This document shows positions 9,460 through 19,124 of a stretch of DNA of 64,000 nt, in pieces. Source of the stretch: Bacteroidales bacterium M2 (GTDB lineage: Bacteria > Bacteroidota > Bacteroidia > Bacteroidales > Muribaculaceae); contig LUJM01000096.1 of assembly GCA_001689415.1 (NCBI GenBank), positions 1-64,000 of the forward strand. The letters run 5' to 3'. Within the stretch, counting starts at the first letter, position 1; every line of letters begins with the position of its first letter. The notes beneath the pieces were generated by a model, which was not told where the DNA came from, made no database searches, and worked only from the letters and a program-made list of their open reading frames with translations. A program made the translations under genes and the position numbers.

Positions 9460-11649
9460 ATGACCACAGAAGCACTCACTCTGACCCAGGCTCTGAAGCT
9501 ACACTTCGGATTCGATAAATTCAAGGGCAATCAGGAGGCAATAATGCAAAGCCTGTTGTCGGGTCGCGACACCTTTGTGATCATGCCGACAGGCGGTGGC
9601 AAATCGCTCTGCTACCAACTGCCGGCCCTTATGAGTGACGGAACAGCTATCGTTATCTCTCCGCTGATAGCACTGATGAAAAACCAGGTAGACTCGATGC
9701 GCAACTTCAGCGAAAACGACAGCATCGCACACTTCCTTAATTCATCTCTTGCTAAGTCCGCGATAGACCAGGTGAAATCGGATATAGTGGCCGGGAAGAC
9801 AAAGCTCCTCTACGTTGCCCCGGAATCTCTTACTAAAGAAGAAAATATAGAATTTCTCAAAACAGTTCGCATTTCCTTCTACGCAGTCGACGAAGCTCAC
9901 TGTATTTCGGAATGGGGTCATGATTTCCGACCCGAGTACCGCAGGATTAGGCCTATTATCAACGAGATAGGCACTCGACCGGTAATAGCTCTCACCGCTA
10001 CAGCCACTCCAAAGGTACAGCACGATATACAGAAGACTCTCGCCATGAATGATGCCGCGGTTTTCAAATCGTCGTTCAACCGCGAAAATCTCTATTATGA
10101 GATTCGCCAGAAGACAAACAATACCGACCGCGACATTATTCGTTTTATCAAACAACGCCCGGGTAAATCGGGTATTATATATTGTCTTTCACGCAAGAAA
10201 GTAGAAGAACTCGCCGAGTTGCTACGTGTCAACAACATCAAGGCCCTTCCATACCATGCCGGTATGGATCCGGCAACACGCTCAAGCAATCAGGATGCGT
10301 TCCTAATGGAGCAAACCGATGTGATTGTTGCCACAATCGCCTTCGGCATGGGTATCGACAAACCGGATGTACGCTTTGTGATACACTATGATATGCCAAA
10401 ATCGCTCGAAGGTTACTATCAGGAAACCGGGCGTAGCGGACGCGACGGCGGCGAAGGCATTTGCCTGACATTCTACTCGCGCAAAGACCTCCAGAAGATG
10501 GAGAAGTTTATGCAAGGCAAACCTATCAACGAACAGGAAATCGGCCGACAACTCCTACTCGAAACGGTCGCTTATGCCGAATCGTCGCTTTGCCGTCGCA
10601 AAACCCTCCTTCACTATTTTGGCGAAAACTTCGAGAAGGATAATTGCGGAAAATGTGACAACTGTCTCAATCCCAAGAAAAAAGTGGAAGCTAAAGATGA
10701 TTTGTCAGCGGCGCTCGAAACAATTGCCGCTCTTAAAGAAAAATTCAAAACCGACTATATTGTCGACATTATGCTCGGACGTGCCACAAGCGACATTCGC
10801 TCTTACGGACATGAAGACCTCGAAGTCTTCGGTTGTGCCGGTGGCTCAAGTCCTAAATACATAAATACCGTTATTCAGCAGGCTATCATTGCCGGATATA
10901 TCGAGCGAGGAGTCGAAAACTACGGTATACTCAAACTCACTCGCAAGGGCAAACAATTCCTCAAAGAGCCTGTATCGTTCAAAATCGTAGAGGACGCCGA
11001 TTATGCCGACGAAATGATCGACGAAGAACCAAACATAAGCAACGGTGCCATATGTGCGGCTGACCCCGAACTATTCTCTATCCTTACTTCTTTAAGGAGA
11101 AAGATAGCAACAAGCCTCAACCTGCCCCCATTTGTTATCTTCCAAGACCCCTCGCTCGAGGCTATGGCAACAACATACCCTATCACTATCGAGGAACTTG
11201 CCAATATTTCGGGCGTCGGCATGGGCAAGGCCAAACGATACGGCGAAGAGTTTGTAAAACTCATCCGCACATATGTTGAGGATAACGAAATCGACCGACC
11301 CGAAGACCTCAGAGTTCGTACCGTAGCCAACAAGAGCAAACTCAAAATCGCTATCATTCAAGCTATCGACCGCAAAATCGACCTCAACGAAATCGCGGTT
11401 GCAAACGGTATCGATTTCGACCAGCTGCTCGACGAAATCGAGGCTATCGTTCACTCCGGTACACGTATTAATATAAAGTACTTTATCGACGACGTTATCG
11501 ACCCCGATGACCAGGACGATATTTTCGAGTATTTCAGGACAAGCGATTCAGGTAATCTTGACGATGCCTACAAAGAACTCGGCGACGACTTCTCGGAAGA
11601 AGAAATACGTCTGGTAAGAATCAAATTCCTGTCGGACATGGGCAACTGA
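9460..11649 (+). CDS. recQ: ATP-dependent DNA helicase RecQ
   Basis: 729 residues, longer than E. coli RecQ (about 610). 3'-5' helicase acting in recombination repair and on stalled forks. The Walker A MPTGGGKSLCYQLPA has its lysine at 48, and the DEAH box is at 144-147 followed by the RecQ-specific CISEWGHDFRPEYRRI. The GRSGRDG motif VI and the four zinc-binding cysteines (CRRKTLLHYFGE, then CGKCDNCLNP) follow. An HRDC domain is likely at about 520-600, and an extra C-terminal part resembles the helix-turn-helix extension of the Bacteroides RecQ type. It lies in the clpP-clpX transcription direction, with the sugar-kinase fusion starting one base after its stop. Confidence 0.96.
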   Translation: MTTEALTLTQALKLHFGFDKFKGNQEAIMQSLLSGRDTFVIMPTGGGKSLCYQLPALMSDGTAIVISPLIALMKNQVDSMRNFSENDSIAHFLNSSLAKSAIDQVKSDIVAGKTKLLYVAPESLTKEENIEFLKTVRISFYAVDEAHCISEWGHDFRPEYRRIRPIINEIGTRPVIALTATATPKVQHDIQKTLAMNDAAVFKSSFNRENLYYEIRQKTNNTDRDIIRFIKQRPGKSGIIYCLSRKKVEELAELLRVNNIKALPYHAGMDPATRSSNQDAFLMEQTDVIVATIAFGMGIDKPDVRFVIHYDMPKSLEGYYQETGRSGRDGGEGICLTFYSRKDLQKMEKFMQGKPINEQEIGRQLLLETVAYAESSLCRRKTLLHYFGENFEKDNCGKCDNCLNPKKKVEAKDDLSAALETIAALKEKFKTDYIVDIMLGRATSDIRSYGHEDLEVFGCAGGSSPKYINTVIQQAIIAGYIERGVENYGILKLTRKGKQFLKEPVSFKIVEDADYADEMIDEEPNISNGAICAADPELFSILTSLRRKIATSLNLPPFVIFQDPSLEAMATTYPITIEELANISGVGMGKAKRYGEEFVKLIRTYVEDNEIDRPEDLRVRTVANKSKLKIAIIQAIDRKIDLNEIAVANGIDFDQLLDEIEAIVHSGTRINIKYFIDDVIDPDDQDDIFEYFRTSDSGNLDDAYKELGDDFSEEEIRLVRIKFLSDMGN

Positions 11650-11650
11650 C

Positions 11651-13123
11651 ATGTCAGCCACCTCTTTCGTAAAACAAAATCAAATGGACACTACAACACT
11701 GTCGAAACTATACAGCGAACTCTACGGATGCCTGCCGGAAACCGTTACAGAACTTCCGTCTTCGGGTTCAAACCGACGCTATTTCCGCCTTGCGGCAGCC
11801 GAAGGCTCAAATTCGGTCATTGGCGTTCTCGGCACATCTGTTCCCGAAAACGAAGCTTTCATCTACATGGCCGGGCATTTCGGCGAAAAGGGCATACCGG
11901 TTCCTAAAGTCCTCGCTGTAAGCGACGACCGTATGGCATATATCCAAACCAATCTCGGCGACACCCTGCTTTTCAAGGAAATCGAGAAAGGCCGGCTCAC
12001 CCGGTCGTTCTCTTCTGCCGAAAAGGAGCTGCTGGCCAAAACCATTCGACGACTGCCCGACATCCAGTTCGCCGGTGCTGAAGATATGGATTTCTCTGTA
12101 TGCTATCCTGCTGTCAGCTTCGACGAGAGGTCTATTATGTGGGATTTGAATTACTTCAAATACTGTTTCCTCAAAGCCACAGGCCTCGAATTCCTCGAAG
12201 ACAAACTCGAAGACGACTTCCAGGCCATGGCAAAAGTGTTGATGCAGAGCAATACCGACACCTTCATGTACCGCGACTTCCAGAGCCGCAATGTCATGAT
12301 TGTCAACGACGAGCCTTGGTTTATCGATTTTCAGGGTGGACGCAAAGGTCCGTTCTACTACGACGTAGCATCATTCCTGTGGCAGGCTAAGGCCAATATC
12401 CCCGACGGGTTGCGCCACGAACTTCTCGAGGTTTACCTCGAATCTCTGCGTAAATATCACCCTATCGAACGAGAGGACTTCCTTGGCAAACTGCGCCACT
12501 TTGTGCTATTCCGCACCTTGCAGGTTCTCGGCGCATACGGTTTCCGCGGATATTTCGAAAAGAAACCGCATTTCATGCAGAGCGTGCCATTCGCCATTGC
12601 AAACCTGAGGGCACTGCTCAACGAACCATATGCAGAATACCCATATCTCAACGAGCTGCTGCTGCAATTAGTCAATATGAAACAGTTTACCGACGAACTC
12701 GACCGCAAACGACTTACCGTCAGGGTATTTAGCTTCGCCTACAAAAAAGGCATTCCCAACGACGTAACCGGCAACGGCGGCGGATATGTTTTCGATTGCA
12801 GGGCTATCAACAACCCCGGCAAATACGAGCGTTACAAACCCTTTACAGGCCTCGACGCCAATGTGATACGCTTCCTCGAAGACGACGGCGAAGTATTCAC
12901 TTTCCTCGACCATTGCCATGCGCTGACTGATGCCACTATCGAACGATACATCGAACGCGGCTTTACAAACCTGATGATTTCATATGGCTGCACCGGCGGA
13001 CAGCACAGGTCGGTTTACTGTGCCCAACACACCGCCGAACACATCGCCAAGAAATATAATGTAAAGGTCGAACTGATTCACCGCGAACAGAATATCGAAC
13101 AAACATTCAAGGTAAAAGCATGA
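11651..13123 (+). CDS. Sugar kinase (AmgK/APH-like) fused to a RapZ C-terminal domain
   Basis: 490 residues in two domains. Residues about 35-345 form an aminoglycoside-phosphotransferase-type kinase: GSNRRYFRL in the nucleotide-binding lobe, the catalytic loop MYRDFQSRNVMI (Asp209) and the metal-binding FIDFQGGRKGPFYYDVAS (Asp226). This is the pattern of AmgK, which phosphorylates MurNAc/GlcNAc at C1. Residues about 360-490 match the C-terminal domain of RapZ (VFSFAYKKGIP, SYGCTGGQHRSVY, ending HREQN); the RapZ N-terminal kinase domain is missing. The next gene is MurU-like, so the pair likely feeds recycled amino sugars to UDP-sugar synthesis. A second ATG at 11684 is a possible start. I recall this fusion as widespread in Bacteroidota. 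Confidence 0.85.
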   Translation: MSATSFVKQNQMDTTTLSKLYSELYGCLPETVTELPSSGSNRRYFRLAAAEGSNSVIGVLGTSVPENEAFIYMAGHFGEKGIPVPKVLAVSDDRMAYIQTNLGDTLLFKEIEKGRLTRSFSSAEKELLAKTIRRLPDIQFAGAEDMDFSVCYPAVSFDERSIMWDLNYFKYCFLKATGLEFLEDKLEDDFQAMAKVLMQSNTDTFMYRDFQSRNVMIVNDEPWFIDFQGGRKGPFYYDVASFLWQAKANIPDGLRHELLEVYLESLRKYHPIEREDFLGKLRHFVLFRTLQVLGAYGFRGYFEKKPHFMQSVPFAIANLRALLNEPYAEYPYLNELLLQLVNMKQFTDELDRKRLTVRVFSFAYKKGIPNDVTGNGGGYVFDCRAINNPGKYERYKPFTGLDANVIRFLEDDGEVFTFLDHCHALTDATIERYIERGFTNLMISYGCTGGQHRSVYCAQHTAEHIAKKYNVKVELIHREQNIEQTFKVKA

Positions 13124-13887
13124 AAGCGATTGTCTTTGCCGCCGGTATCGGCACCCGGCTTAGACCTTTTACACAACACCACCCCAAGGCTCTTGCGCCC
13201 ATAGGCGCTACAACAGCCCTGGGGCTTGTTGTTGAAAAGCTCATTAAGGCCGGAGCAGATGGTATAGTTATTAACGTACACCACTTTGCCGAGCAGGTGA
13301 GAGAGTGGTTGTCGAGCCGGAATTACGACGTTGATATCGAAATCAGCGACGAGAGCGATTTACTCCTCGATACCGGTGGTGGACTTGCCAAGATATACAG
13401 GCAGAGCAGCATTATTGCAGCCATGCCCGACAGCGAAGCCATTCTTATTCACAATGCCGACATCATCACCGATTTCCCTATATCCGAAATGGTAACGGCT
13501 TGCAAGGATGTCGACGGCGTAATACTTGCCGACCCCAAGCGAAATACTGCTCGGAAATTCCTTTTCGACCACAACAACTGGCTTCGCGGCTGGTGCAACA
13601 ATACATCCGGACAGACAAAGCCCGAGAATCTCGACACAACCAACCTGCATCAGGCTGCTTTCGACGGAGTACACTGCATGAAAAAATCTTTGCTGGCAAA
13701 GATATCGGCATACTGCGGCGAACTACATCCATTCAGTATCACAGACTACTATATCAATGAGTGTACCGCCGGGAATATCATCAAACGCTTTACCCCGGCA
13801 GACGACTTCAAGTGGTACGACATAGGAACACCCGAACGGCTCGAAACCGCACAACAAGCATACAATCAAGGACTATTGAAATTATGA
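13120..13887 (+). CDS. Nucleotidyltransferase, MurU-like (sugar-1-phosphate uridylyl/nucleotidyl transferase)
   Basis: 255 residues. The N-terminal signature FAAGIGTRLRPFTQHHPKAL is the nucleotide-binding loop of the NTP-transferase family; LLDTGGGL and IHNADI are the sugar- and metal-binding segments. The length and absence of a left-handed beta-helix fit MurU (MurNAc-1-phosphate uridylyltransferase) rather than GlmU. It overlaps the kinase fusion by ATGA, so the two products should work in sequence: kinase makes sugar-1-phosphate, this enzyme makes UDP- or another NDP-sugar. The exact sugar is inference from AmgK/MurU recycling in other Gram-negative bacteria. Confidence 0.82.
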   Translation: MKAIVFAAGIGTRLRPFTQHHPKALAPIGATTALGLVVEKLIKAGADGIVINVHHFAEQVREWLSSRNYDVDIEISDESDLLLDTGGGLAKIYRQSSIIAAMPDSEAILIHNADIITDFPISEMVTACKDVDGVILADPKRNTARKFLFDHNNWLRGWCNNTSGQTKPENLDTTNLHQAAFDGVHCMKKSLLAKISAYCGELHPFSITDYYINECTAGNIIKRFTPADDFKWYDIGTPERLETAQQAYNQGLLKL

Positions 13888-14630
13888 AACAGCAGCACCA
13901 TACACACAGCTACACACTCACCGCAGGCGAAAGCAACGCCGAGGGTTATATGCCTCTTACCCTTTTGGTAGAGCGCATTATAGAGGTAGCCACCGAGCAT
14001 GCAAATAATCTCAACATCGGCTACGCCACCTTGATTAAATCAAACATCGGCTGGGTGCTGAGCCGTTTGAGCATCGAAATGGAGTCGATACCGGCTATCA
14101 ACGACAGCTACACGTTCACTACTTGGATTGAAAGCTACAACCGGCACTTCAGCGAGCGAAACTTTGCTATTACCGGACACGACGGCAAGGTATACGGCTA
14201 TGCCCGCACTGTGTGGGTAGCAATGGACTTCGCAACTCGCTCCGTGGCAGACCTGTCGGCACTCGAACGCGACGCATTCCCTACTGCAAACATAGCATGC
14301 CCCATCAGCAAAACCCCGAGAATCGGAGCGTTACCTGCCGAGGCTGTAACTACTGAATATACTTTCAAATACTGCGACCTCGACTTCAACCGTCACGTCA
14401 ACACCGTTCGCTACATCGAACTAATGATGAACCAATGGCCACTCGATCATTACGACCGTTACTTTGCAAGCCGTTTCGACATACTGTTTCACCACGAATG
14501 TCATTTTGGCGAGTCGGTGATGCTGCGCCATGCGTCCGACAACAATATATCGGACTGCGAGATAATCAACAGCGAAAATGTCAGAGCCATCGCATCACGA
14601 TTTACATGGAAAGAATATGAAAAATTTTAA
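13884..14630 (+). CDS. Acyl-ACP thioesterase
   Basis: 248 residues from the ATG at 13884, which overlaps the preceding stop codon (ATGA). An upstream in-frame start at 13761 would lie inside the MurU-like gene and adds unrelated sequence. The protein has two hotdog folds; typical parts are FTTWIESYNRHFSERNF, VWVAMDFATR and the catalytic region YKF.YCDLDFNRHVNTVRYIELMMNQW, matching bacterial acyl-ACP thioesterases. The enzyme releases free fatty acids from acyl carrier protein. Its presence in an amino-sugar recycling operon has no obvious biochemical reason. Confidence 0.88.
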   Translation: MKQQHHTHSYTLTAGESNAEGYMPLTLLVERIIEVATEHANNLNIGYATLIKSNIGWVLSRLSIEMESIPAINDSYTFTTWIESYNRHFSERNFAITGHDGKVYGYARTVWVAMDFATRSVADLSALERDAFPTANIACPISKTPRIGALPAEAVTTEYTFKYCDLDFNRHVNTVRYIELMMNQWPLDHYDRYFASRFDILFHHECHFGESVMLRHASDNNISDCEIINSENVRAIASRFTWKEYEKF

Positions 14631-15267
14631 ACCGGCCGGAGCACTTTTTGACCTCGACGGCGTACTGATAGATACCGAAGGAATTTATACGAACATCTGG
14701 AGCGATATCGAATCGCACTTTCCCACAGGCATCGAAAATTTCGCCTATGTAATCAAAGGCAACACCCTGCCCCGAATCCTCAATACATATTTTCGCAGCG
14801 AGGACCACGAGGCAATCAAGCAAATGCTGCACCAACGCGAGGAAGCAATGGACTACCCTATCTTTCCCGGCGTAATGGAGTTACTGTACCGCTTGACCGT
14901 CGCCGGCATACCTAAAGCGATTGTAACAAGCAGCGGCGACGAAAAAATGCGACGCATTGCCCGCATGCACCCCGAATTCATGGCTTGTTTCGACGCTTTG
15001 ATAACCGATTCGAACGTTCAGCATTCCAAACCTCATCCCGAGCCATATCTCAAAGGGGCTGAGGCACTCGGTGCCGACTGCCACGATTGCATTGTTTTCG
15101 AAGATTCTTATTCCGGACTTCAATCGGGCAGAGATGCAGGCGCAAAACTGGTAGCTATAGCCACCACAAACCCTCATGAATCACTAATCGATAAAGCCGA
15201 CATTGTTGTCGATTCGATTAGCGAGTTGTTAGACTTGAAATCATTTTTCAAAGATTGGGAAAATTGA
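14617..15267 (+). CDS. HAD-superfamily hydrolase, beta-phosphoglucomutase-like
   Basis: 216 residues from the ATG at 14617, overlapping the thioesterase end by 14 bases. HAD motif I is FDLDGVLIDTEG near the N-terminus (nucleophile Asp and acid/base Asp), motif II is IVTSSGD, motif III the Lys in HSKPHPEPYL, and motif IV VFEDSYSGLQSG. The cap is the helical type seen in beta-phosphoglucomutase and sugar phosphatases. The substrate is probably a phosphosugar or other small phosphate ester; it cannot be named from sequence. It ends the recQ-kinase-nucleotidyltransferase-thioesterase run; the next gene has its own promoter. Confidence 0.88.
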   Translation: MKNFKPAGALFDLDGVLIDTEGIYTNIWSDIESHFPTGIENFAYVIKGNTLPRILNTYFRSEDHEAIKQMLHQREEAMDYPIFPGVMELLYRLTVAGIPKAIVTSSGDEKMRRIARMHPEFMACFDALITDSNVQHSKPHPEPYLKGAEALGADCHDCIVFEDSYSGLQSGRDAGAKLVAIATTNPHESLIDKADIVVDSISELLDLKSFFKDWEN

Positions 15268-15268
15268 T

Positions 15269-15300
15269 ATTGTCTATTCGCTCGGAATTAAGTATATTTG
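15269..15300 (+). promoter_or_regulatory. Promoter of pgi-murI
   Basis: TTG (15269-15271), 21 bases, then TATATTTG (15293-15300), a good Bacteroidota promoter. It rules out the in-frame start at 15298 and supports the ATG at 15325. Confidence 0.7.
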
Positions 15301-15324
15301 CAAAAAATTATAACCCTACTGACA

Positions 15325-16659
15325 ATGAAACATATTGAATTAGTAACAAAGGATGTGCTCGGCTCAGTAAGCCAGGCAGAAATCGACTCTCTCCAAGCCG
15401 CCGGTAAAGACGGTCTTGCAAAACTGATCAACGGTACAGGTGCAGGCAACGACTACCTCGGCTGGGTTACACTGCCTCAGGAAACATCATCGGCCCTTCT
15501 CGACGACATCAATGCTACCGCAGCTTCTCTTCGCGAAAACTGCGAAGCAGTAGTAGCTATCGGCATCGGCGGCAGCTACCTCGGCGCAAAGGCTGTTATC
15601 GAAGCCATGCAGAGCAACTTCGCCGCTTACGAACCCGCTAAAGGCTGCCGCGTATTTTTCGCCGGACAGAACATCGGCGAAGACTATCTCGCAGAACTCC
15701 AGGCATATCTGAGCGACAAAAAATTCGGTATCATTGTTATTTCTAAATCAGGCACAACAACCGAGCCTGCTATCGCTTTCCGCATCCTGCGCGAACAGCT
15801 CGAGAAACAGCTTGGCCGTGAAGAAGCTTGCAAACGCATCGTCGCTGTCACCGACGCTGCCCGTGGCGCTCTGCGTACACTTGCCGATACCGAAGGCTAC
15901 AAGACATACGTTATCCCCGACAATGTAGGCGGCCGCTTCTCTGTGCTTACTCCCGTAGGCCTTCTGCCAATTGCAGTTGCAGGATACGACATCCACGCTC
16001 TCGTAGAAGGTGCTGCCGCTATGGCAAAAGCCACCCTCGACGGCGACTGCAACATGGCTCTTACATATGCCATGACTCGCAACGCACTCTACCGTGCAGG
16101 CAAGAAAATCGAAATCCTCGTAAACTACAATCCCAAACTTCACTTCTTCGCAGAATGGTGGAAACAGCTCTACGGCGAAAGCGAAGGCAAGGATCACAAA
16201 GGCATTTTCCCCGCTTCTGTAGACTTCACTACCGACCTTCACTCTATGGGCCAGTGGATTCAGGACGGCGAGCGCACAATCTTCGAGACAGTTCTTTCTG
16301 TAGCCAAGAGCGACAACGAGGTCCGTATCCCTGTTGACGAAGCCAACCTCGACGGACTCAACTACATTGCCGGAAAACGCATCGACGAAGTAAACAAAAT
16401 GGCAGAACTCGGCACCCGCCTCGCCCATGTCGACGGTGGTGTACCCAACCTCCAGGTCGTACTTCCCGAAATCAGCGAGAATGTACTCGGCCAGCTCATC
16501 TACTTCTTCGAAGCAGCCTGCGGCATCAGCGGTTACATCCTCGATGTTAACCCGTTCAACCAGCCCGGCGTAGAAGCATACAAGAAAAACATGTTTGCAC
16601 TGCTCGAAAAACCTGGTTACGAAGAAGCCACTGCAGCTATCCGTGCCAAACTCGGATGA
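15325..16659 (+). CDS. pgi: Glucose-6-phosphate isomerase
   Basis: 444 residues, the short bacterial form. Interconverts glucose 6-phosphate and fructose 6-phosphate, the branch point between glycolysis and amino-sugar synthesis. Visible signatures: [18 protein letters not shown] near residue 90, the phosphate-binding [27 protein letters not shown], and the C-terminal catalytic region with [16 protein letters not shown]. The start was set by the promoter just upstream. The stop overlaps the murI start (ATGATG), so sugar phosphate supply and D-glutamate synthesis are translationally linked. Confidence 0.97.
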   Translation: MKHIELVTKDVLGSVSQAEIDSLQAAGKDGLAKLINGTGAGNDYLGWVTLPQETSSALLDDINATAASLRENCEAVVAIGIGGSYLGAKAVIEAMQSNFAAYEPAKGCRVFFAGQNIGEDYLAELQAYLSDKKFGIIVISKSGTTTEPAIAFRILREQLEKQLGREEACKRIVAVTDAARGALRTLADTEGYKTYVIPDNVGGRFSVLTPVGLLPIAVAGYDIHALVEGAAAMAKATLDGDCNMALTYAMTRNALYRAGKKIEILVNYNPKLHFFAEWWKQLYGESEGKDHKGIFPASVDFTTDLHSMGQWIQDGERTIFETVLSVAKSDNEVRIPVDEANLDGLNYIAGKRIDEVNKMAELGTRLAHVDGGVPNLQVVLPEISENVLGQLIYFFEAACGISGYILDVNPFNQPGVEAYKKNMFALLEKPGYEEATAAIRAKLG

Positions 16660-17528
16660 TGCAGATTGACAACGCCATACATAATACTGTCGGACATCCC
16701 GGACCTATCGGGGTGTTCGACAGTGGTTATGGAGGCCTCACAATATTAAAAGATTTGCGCCGAGCCCTGCCCGACGCAGACTACATATACCTTGGCGACA
16801 ATGCGCGTGCGCCCTACGGCACACGCTCGTTCGACCTGGTGTATCACTTTACACTCGATGCAGTAAAATACCTCTTTGCGAGGGGATGCCAGCTTGTTAT
16901 TTTGGCATGCAACACGGCATCGGCAAAAGCACTACGCAGCATACAGCAGAACGACTTGCCGCATATCGACCCTGCCCGACGTGTGCTTGGCGTGATACGA
17001 CCTACAGCCGAGGTTATCGGAGAATACACAAGTTCGCGACATGTAGGGCTATTCGGCACACCCGGCACAGTGGCCTCGCAATCCTATGATATGGAGCTGG
17101 CCAAGCTGCATCCCGACATAGTATTTACCCCTCATGCCTGCCCGATGTGGGTGCCCTTGGTCGAAAACCTCGAAGCAGACAGTCCGGGTGCGGATTATTT
17201 TGTTGAAAAAGAGGTCAAAAGCCTGTTTGCCGGCGATCCCAAAATCGACACCATAATACTTGGCTGCACACACTACCCTCTGCTATACAATAAGATAATC
17301 AAATACATACCAGCAGGAGTCAAGGTACTCACCCAAGGAGGAATAGTGGCGACTTCGCTGCTTGATTATCTGAAAAGGCATCCGGAAATCGACAGTAGAA
17401 TTACTCGTGGAGGAGCATTAGAACTACTGACAACGGAAGAAGCCGACAAATTCAGCGGTCTGGCAAGCATCTTTATGGGCGAACCGTCCCCTGCAGTACG
17501 TGTCAATGATCTGACAGCGGCAATATAA
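16656..17528 (+). CDS. murI: Glutamate racemase
   Basis: 290 residues. Makes D-glutamate for peptidoglycan in the cytoplasm. The family signatures are [16 protein letters not shown] near residue 19, the first catalytic cysteine in [10 protein letters not shown], and the second in [10 protein letters not shown]. The start ATG overlaps the pgi stop; a second ATG follows immediately and either could be used. In other Bacteroidales genomes I recall murI near the bamA-ompH block; here it lies just before that block but is separated from it by a terminator and a promoter. Confidence 0.96.
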   Translation: MMQIDNAIHNTVGHPGPIGVFDSGYGGLTILKDLRRALPDADYIYLGDNARAPYGTRSFDLVYHFTLDAVKYLFARGCQLVILACNTASAKALRSIQQNDLPHIDPARRVLGVIRPTAEVIGEYTSSRHVGLFGTPGTVASQSYDMELAKLHPDIVFTPHACPMWVPLVENLEADSPGADYFVEKEVKSLFAGDPKIDTIILGCTHYPLLYNKIIKYIPAGVKVLTQGGIVATSLLDYLKRHPEIDSRITRGGALELLTTEEADKFSGLASIFMGEPSPAVRVNDLTAAI

Positions 17529-17597
17529 GATGTTAAAATTTATTCGCATAAACGGCACTACGGCGTTAAAAACATATAAATGCGCCGGATTTGAGCA

Positions 17598-17636
17598 CTT
17601 TTCGCCCAAAGAGTTTGCCTCGTTTGGGCGAAAAAG
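17598..17636 (+). terminator. Terminator of murI whose loop holds the next -33 box
   Basis: Arms CTTTTCGCCCAAA and TTTGGGCGAAAAAG pair over about 12 bp with a 12-base loop. Little U-tract follows (GTTAATTTT). The loop contains the TTTG used as -33 element for the next promoter. Confidence 0.7.
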
Positions 17637-17645
17637 TTAATTTTG
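17614..17645 (+). promoter_or_regulatory. Promoter of the DUF6242-uppS-bamA block
   Basis: TTTG (17614-17617), exactly 20 bases, TAATTTTG (17638-17645): a full consensus match. The -33 box is in the loop of the murI terminator hairpin. The ATG at 17670 is 25 bases downstream, which excludes the in-frame start at 17643. Confidence 0.8.
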
Positions 17646-17669
17646 CATCTTGAAACAGCGTTTTACCTA

Positions 17670-19124
17670 ATGACTAAAATCACAGCCTTGAGCTTGGCGG
17701 CTCTTATTTCCGCTACCACATTCATCGGGTGCAACTCGCACACCGAGTATCCTTCGGAAGAGTTATCGTCGAGCGTTGCAGTATATTCTTTCAGCCTTCA
17801 GGCTGATACAAAAGTGCTTTCCGGCCTTGACTCAGTGTTCTTTTCAATAGACCTCGAGAAAGGCCGCATCTTTAATGCAACCCCTCTGCCATACGGTACT
17901 GCGACCAACAAATTGGTCGTGGACATCAAACTTGTAGAAGCCGTATCTGCAGTAAAGCTTACAGCTACACGCGCAGGACTTCCCGACACGACATACAACT
18001 ACGGTACCAATCCGACCGACAGTATGGACTTTTCAAACGGTCCGGTAAAAATGGAAGTCGTATCTGCAAACGGACTAAACACCAGGACGTATACAATCAA
18101 TGTAAACGTACATAAGGAGAAAGCCGACTCACTGTCGTGGGCAGAATCAGCCCGCAGGGAACTGCCTTCGGCTCTTGATAAACCTGCCAAGCAGAAAACA
18201 GTAGCAAACGACAATGGCTACTACTGCCTCAGCCGCACCGGCAATTCATGGTCGCTTGCAACATCCGATAGTCCGTCGGGCAACTGGGCTCTTTCTACAC
18301 CCCAGCTTAGCGCCGATGCCGACATCAACTCATTCGCCGCAGCCGGAGAGAAACTCTACATTCTTGACAAGGGCAGTCTAATGACATCGTCCGACGGCAA
18401 GACATGGACCGCGACCGGCCGCAACTTTGCGAGCCTCTACGGCGCGTATGGCGACAAAATACTTGGTGCAGTCAACACTTCGGGCTCATGGAAAGTAGCC
18501 GAGTATCCCGGCGACGCCGAATACCCGATGCCCGAAGGCATGCCGGTAAGCAATACATCGCAACTCATACCTCTCGACTTCGAGATGACCGACAGTCGCC
18601 AGGTGATGATGATGGGCGGCATTAAAGCCGACGGCAGCCGCACATCGAATGTTTGGGCCTTCGACGGCAGGGAATGGGCATGCCTTACCAATCGTGCTAT
18701 CAACAAGCAACTCAGCGACATTACAATCATACCTTTCTACACATTCCGCCGCGTAAACATCAATACCACACGCAAATATGTATGCATCATGGCATTAGGC
18801 GGCACCGACGGCAAGGATATAAACCGCACAGTCTACACATCTGTAGATTATGGCATGACATGGGTCGAGGGTGGCGATCAGATACAGCTGCCAACCTATA
18901 TACCCACGGTTTATGGCGCACAGGCCTTTGTATCCGAGTCAGTATTGACCGACTCAAGGAGCTCGCAATGGCAGTATTACGGCAGCTCACGCGCCACCAA
19001 GCCTATCACAGAGTGGGAATGCCCGTATATTTATCTGTTTGGCGGATATGAAGCCAACGGCGACTTGTCGGCCAACATCTGGCGCGGCACTATCAACATG
19101 CTCACATTCAAACCAGTGCAGTAA
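17670..19124 (+). CDS. DUF6242-type lipoprotein
   Basis: 484 residues. The N-terminus is a lipoprotein signal ending in TTFIGC, so the protein is lipid-anchored, probably to the outer membrane. The N-terminal region (SVAVYSFSLQADTKVLSGLDSVFFSID) resembles the beta-sandwich of Bacteroides lipoproteins listed as DUF6242. The C-terminal two thirds look like kelch/propeller-type repeats with SDGKTWTATGRN and YTSVDYGMTW. The function is unknown. It leads the transcript that continues with DUF6089, uppS, bamA and two ompH genes, which points to envelope assembly. The stop codon overlaps the next start by one base. Confidence 0.7.
   Translation: MTKITALSLAALISATTFIGCNSHTEYPSEELSSSVAVYSFSLQADTKVLSGLDSVFFSIDLEKGRIFNATPLPYGTATNKLVVDIKLVEAVSAVKLTATRAGLPDTTYNYGTNPTDSMDFSNGPVKMEVVSANGLNTRTYTINVNVHKEKADSLSWAESARRELPSALDKPAKQKTVANDNGYYCLSRTGNSWSLATSDSPSGNWALSTPQLSADADINSFAAAGEKLYILDKGSLMTSSDGKTWTATGRNFASLYGAYGDKILGAVNTSGSWKVAEYPGDAEYPMPEGMPVSNTSQLIPLDFEMTDSRQVMMMGGIKADGSRTSNVWAFDGREWACLTNRAINKQLSDITIIPFYTFRRVNINTTRKYVCIMALGGTDGKDINRTVYTSVDYGMTWVEGGDQIQLPTYIPTVYGAQAFVSESVLTDSRSSQWQYYGSSRATKPITEWECPYIYLFGGYEANGDLSANIWRGTINMLTFKPVQ

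Noticed and set aside
13761..13883. N-terminal extension of the acyl-ACP thioesterase
   Set aside because: Lies wholly inside the MurU-like gene in another frame; the ATGA overlap at 13884 is the natural start.
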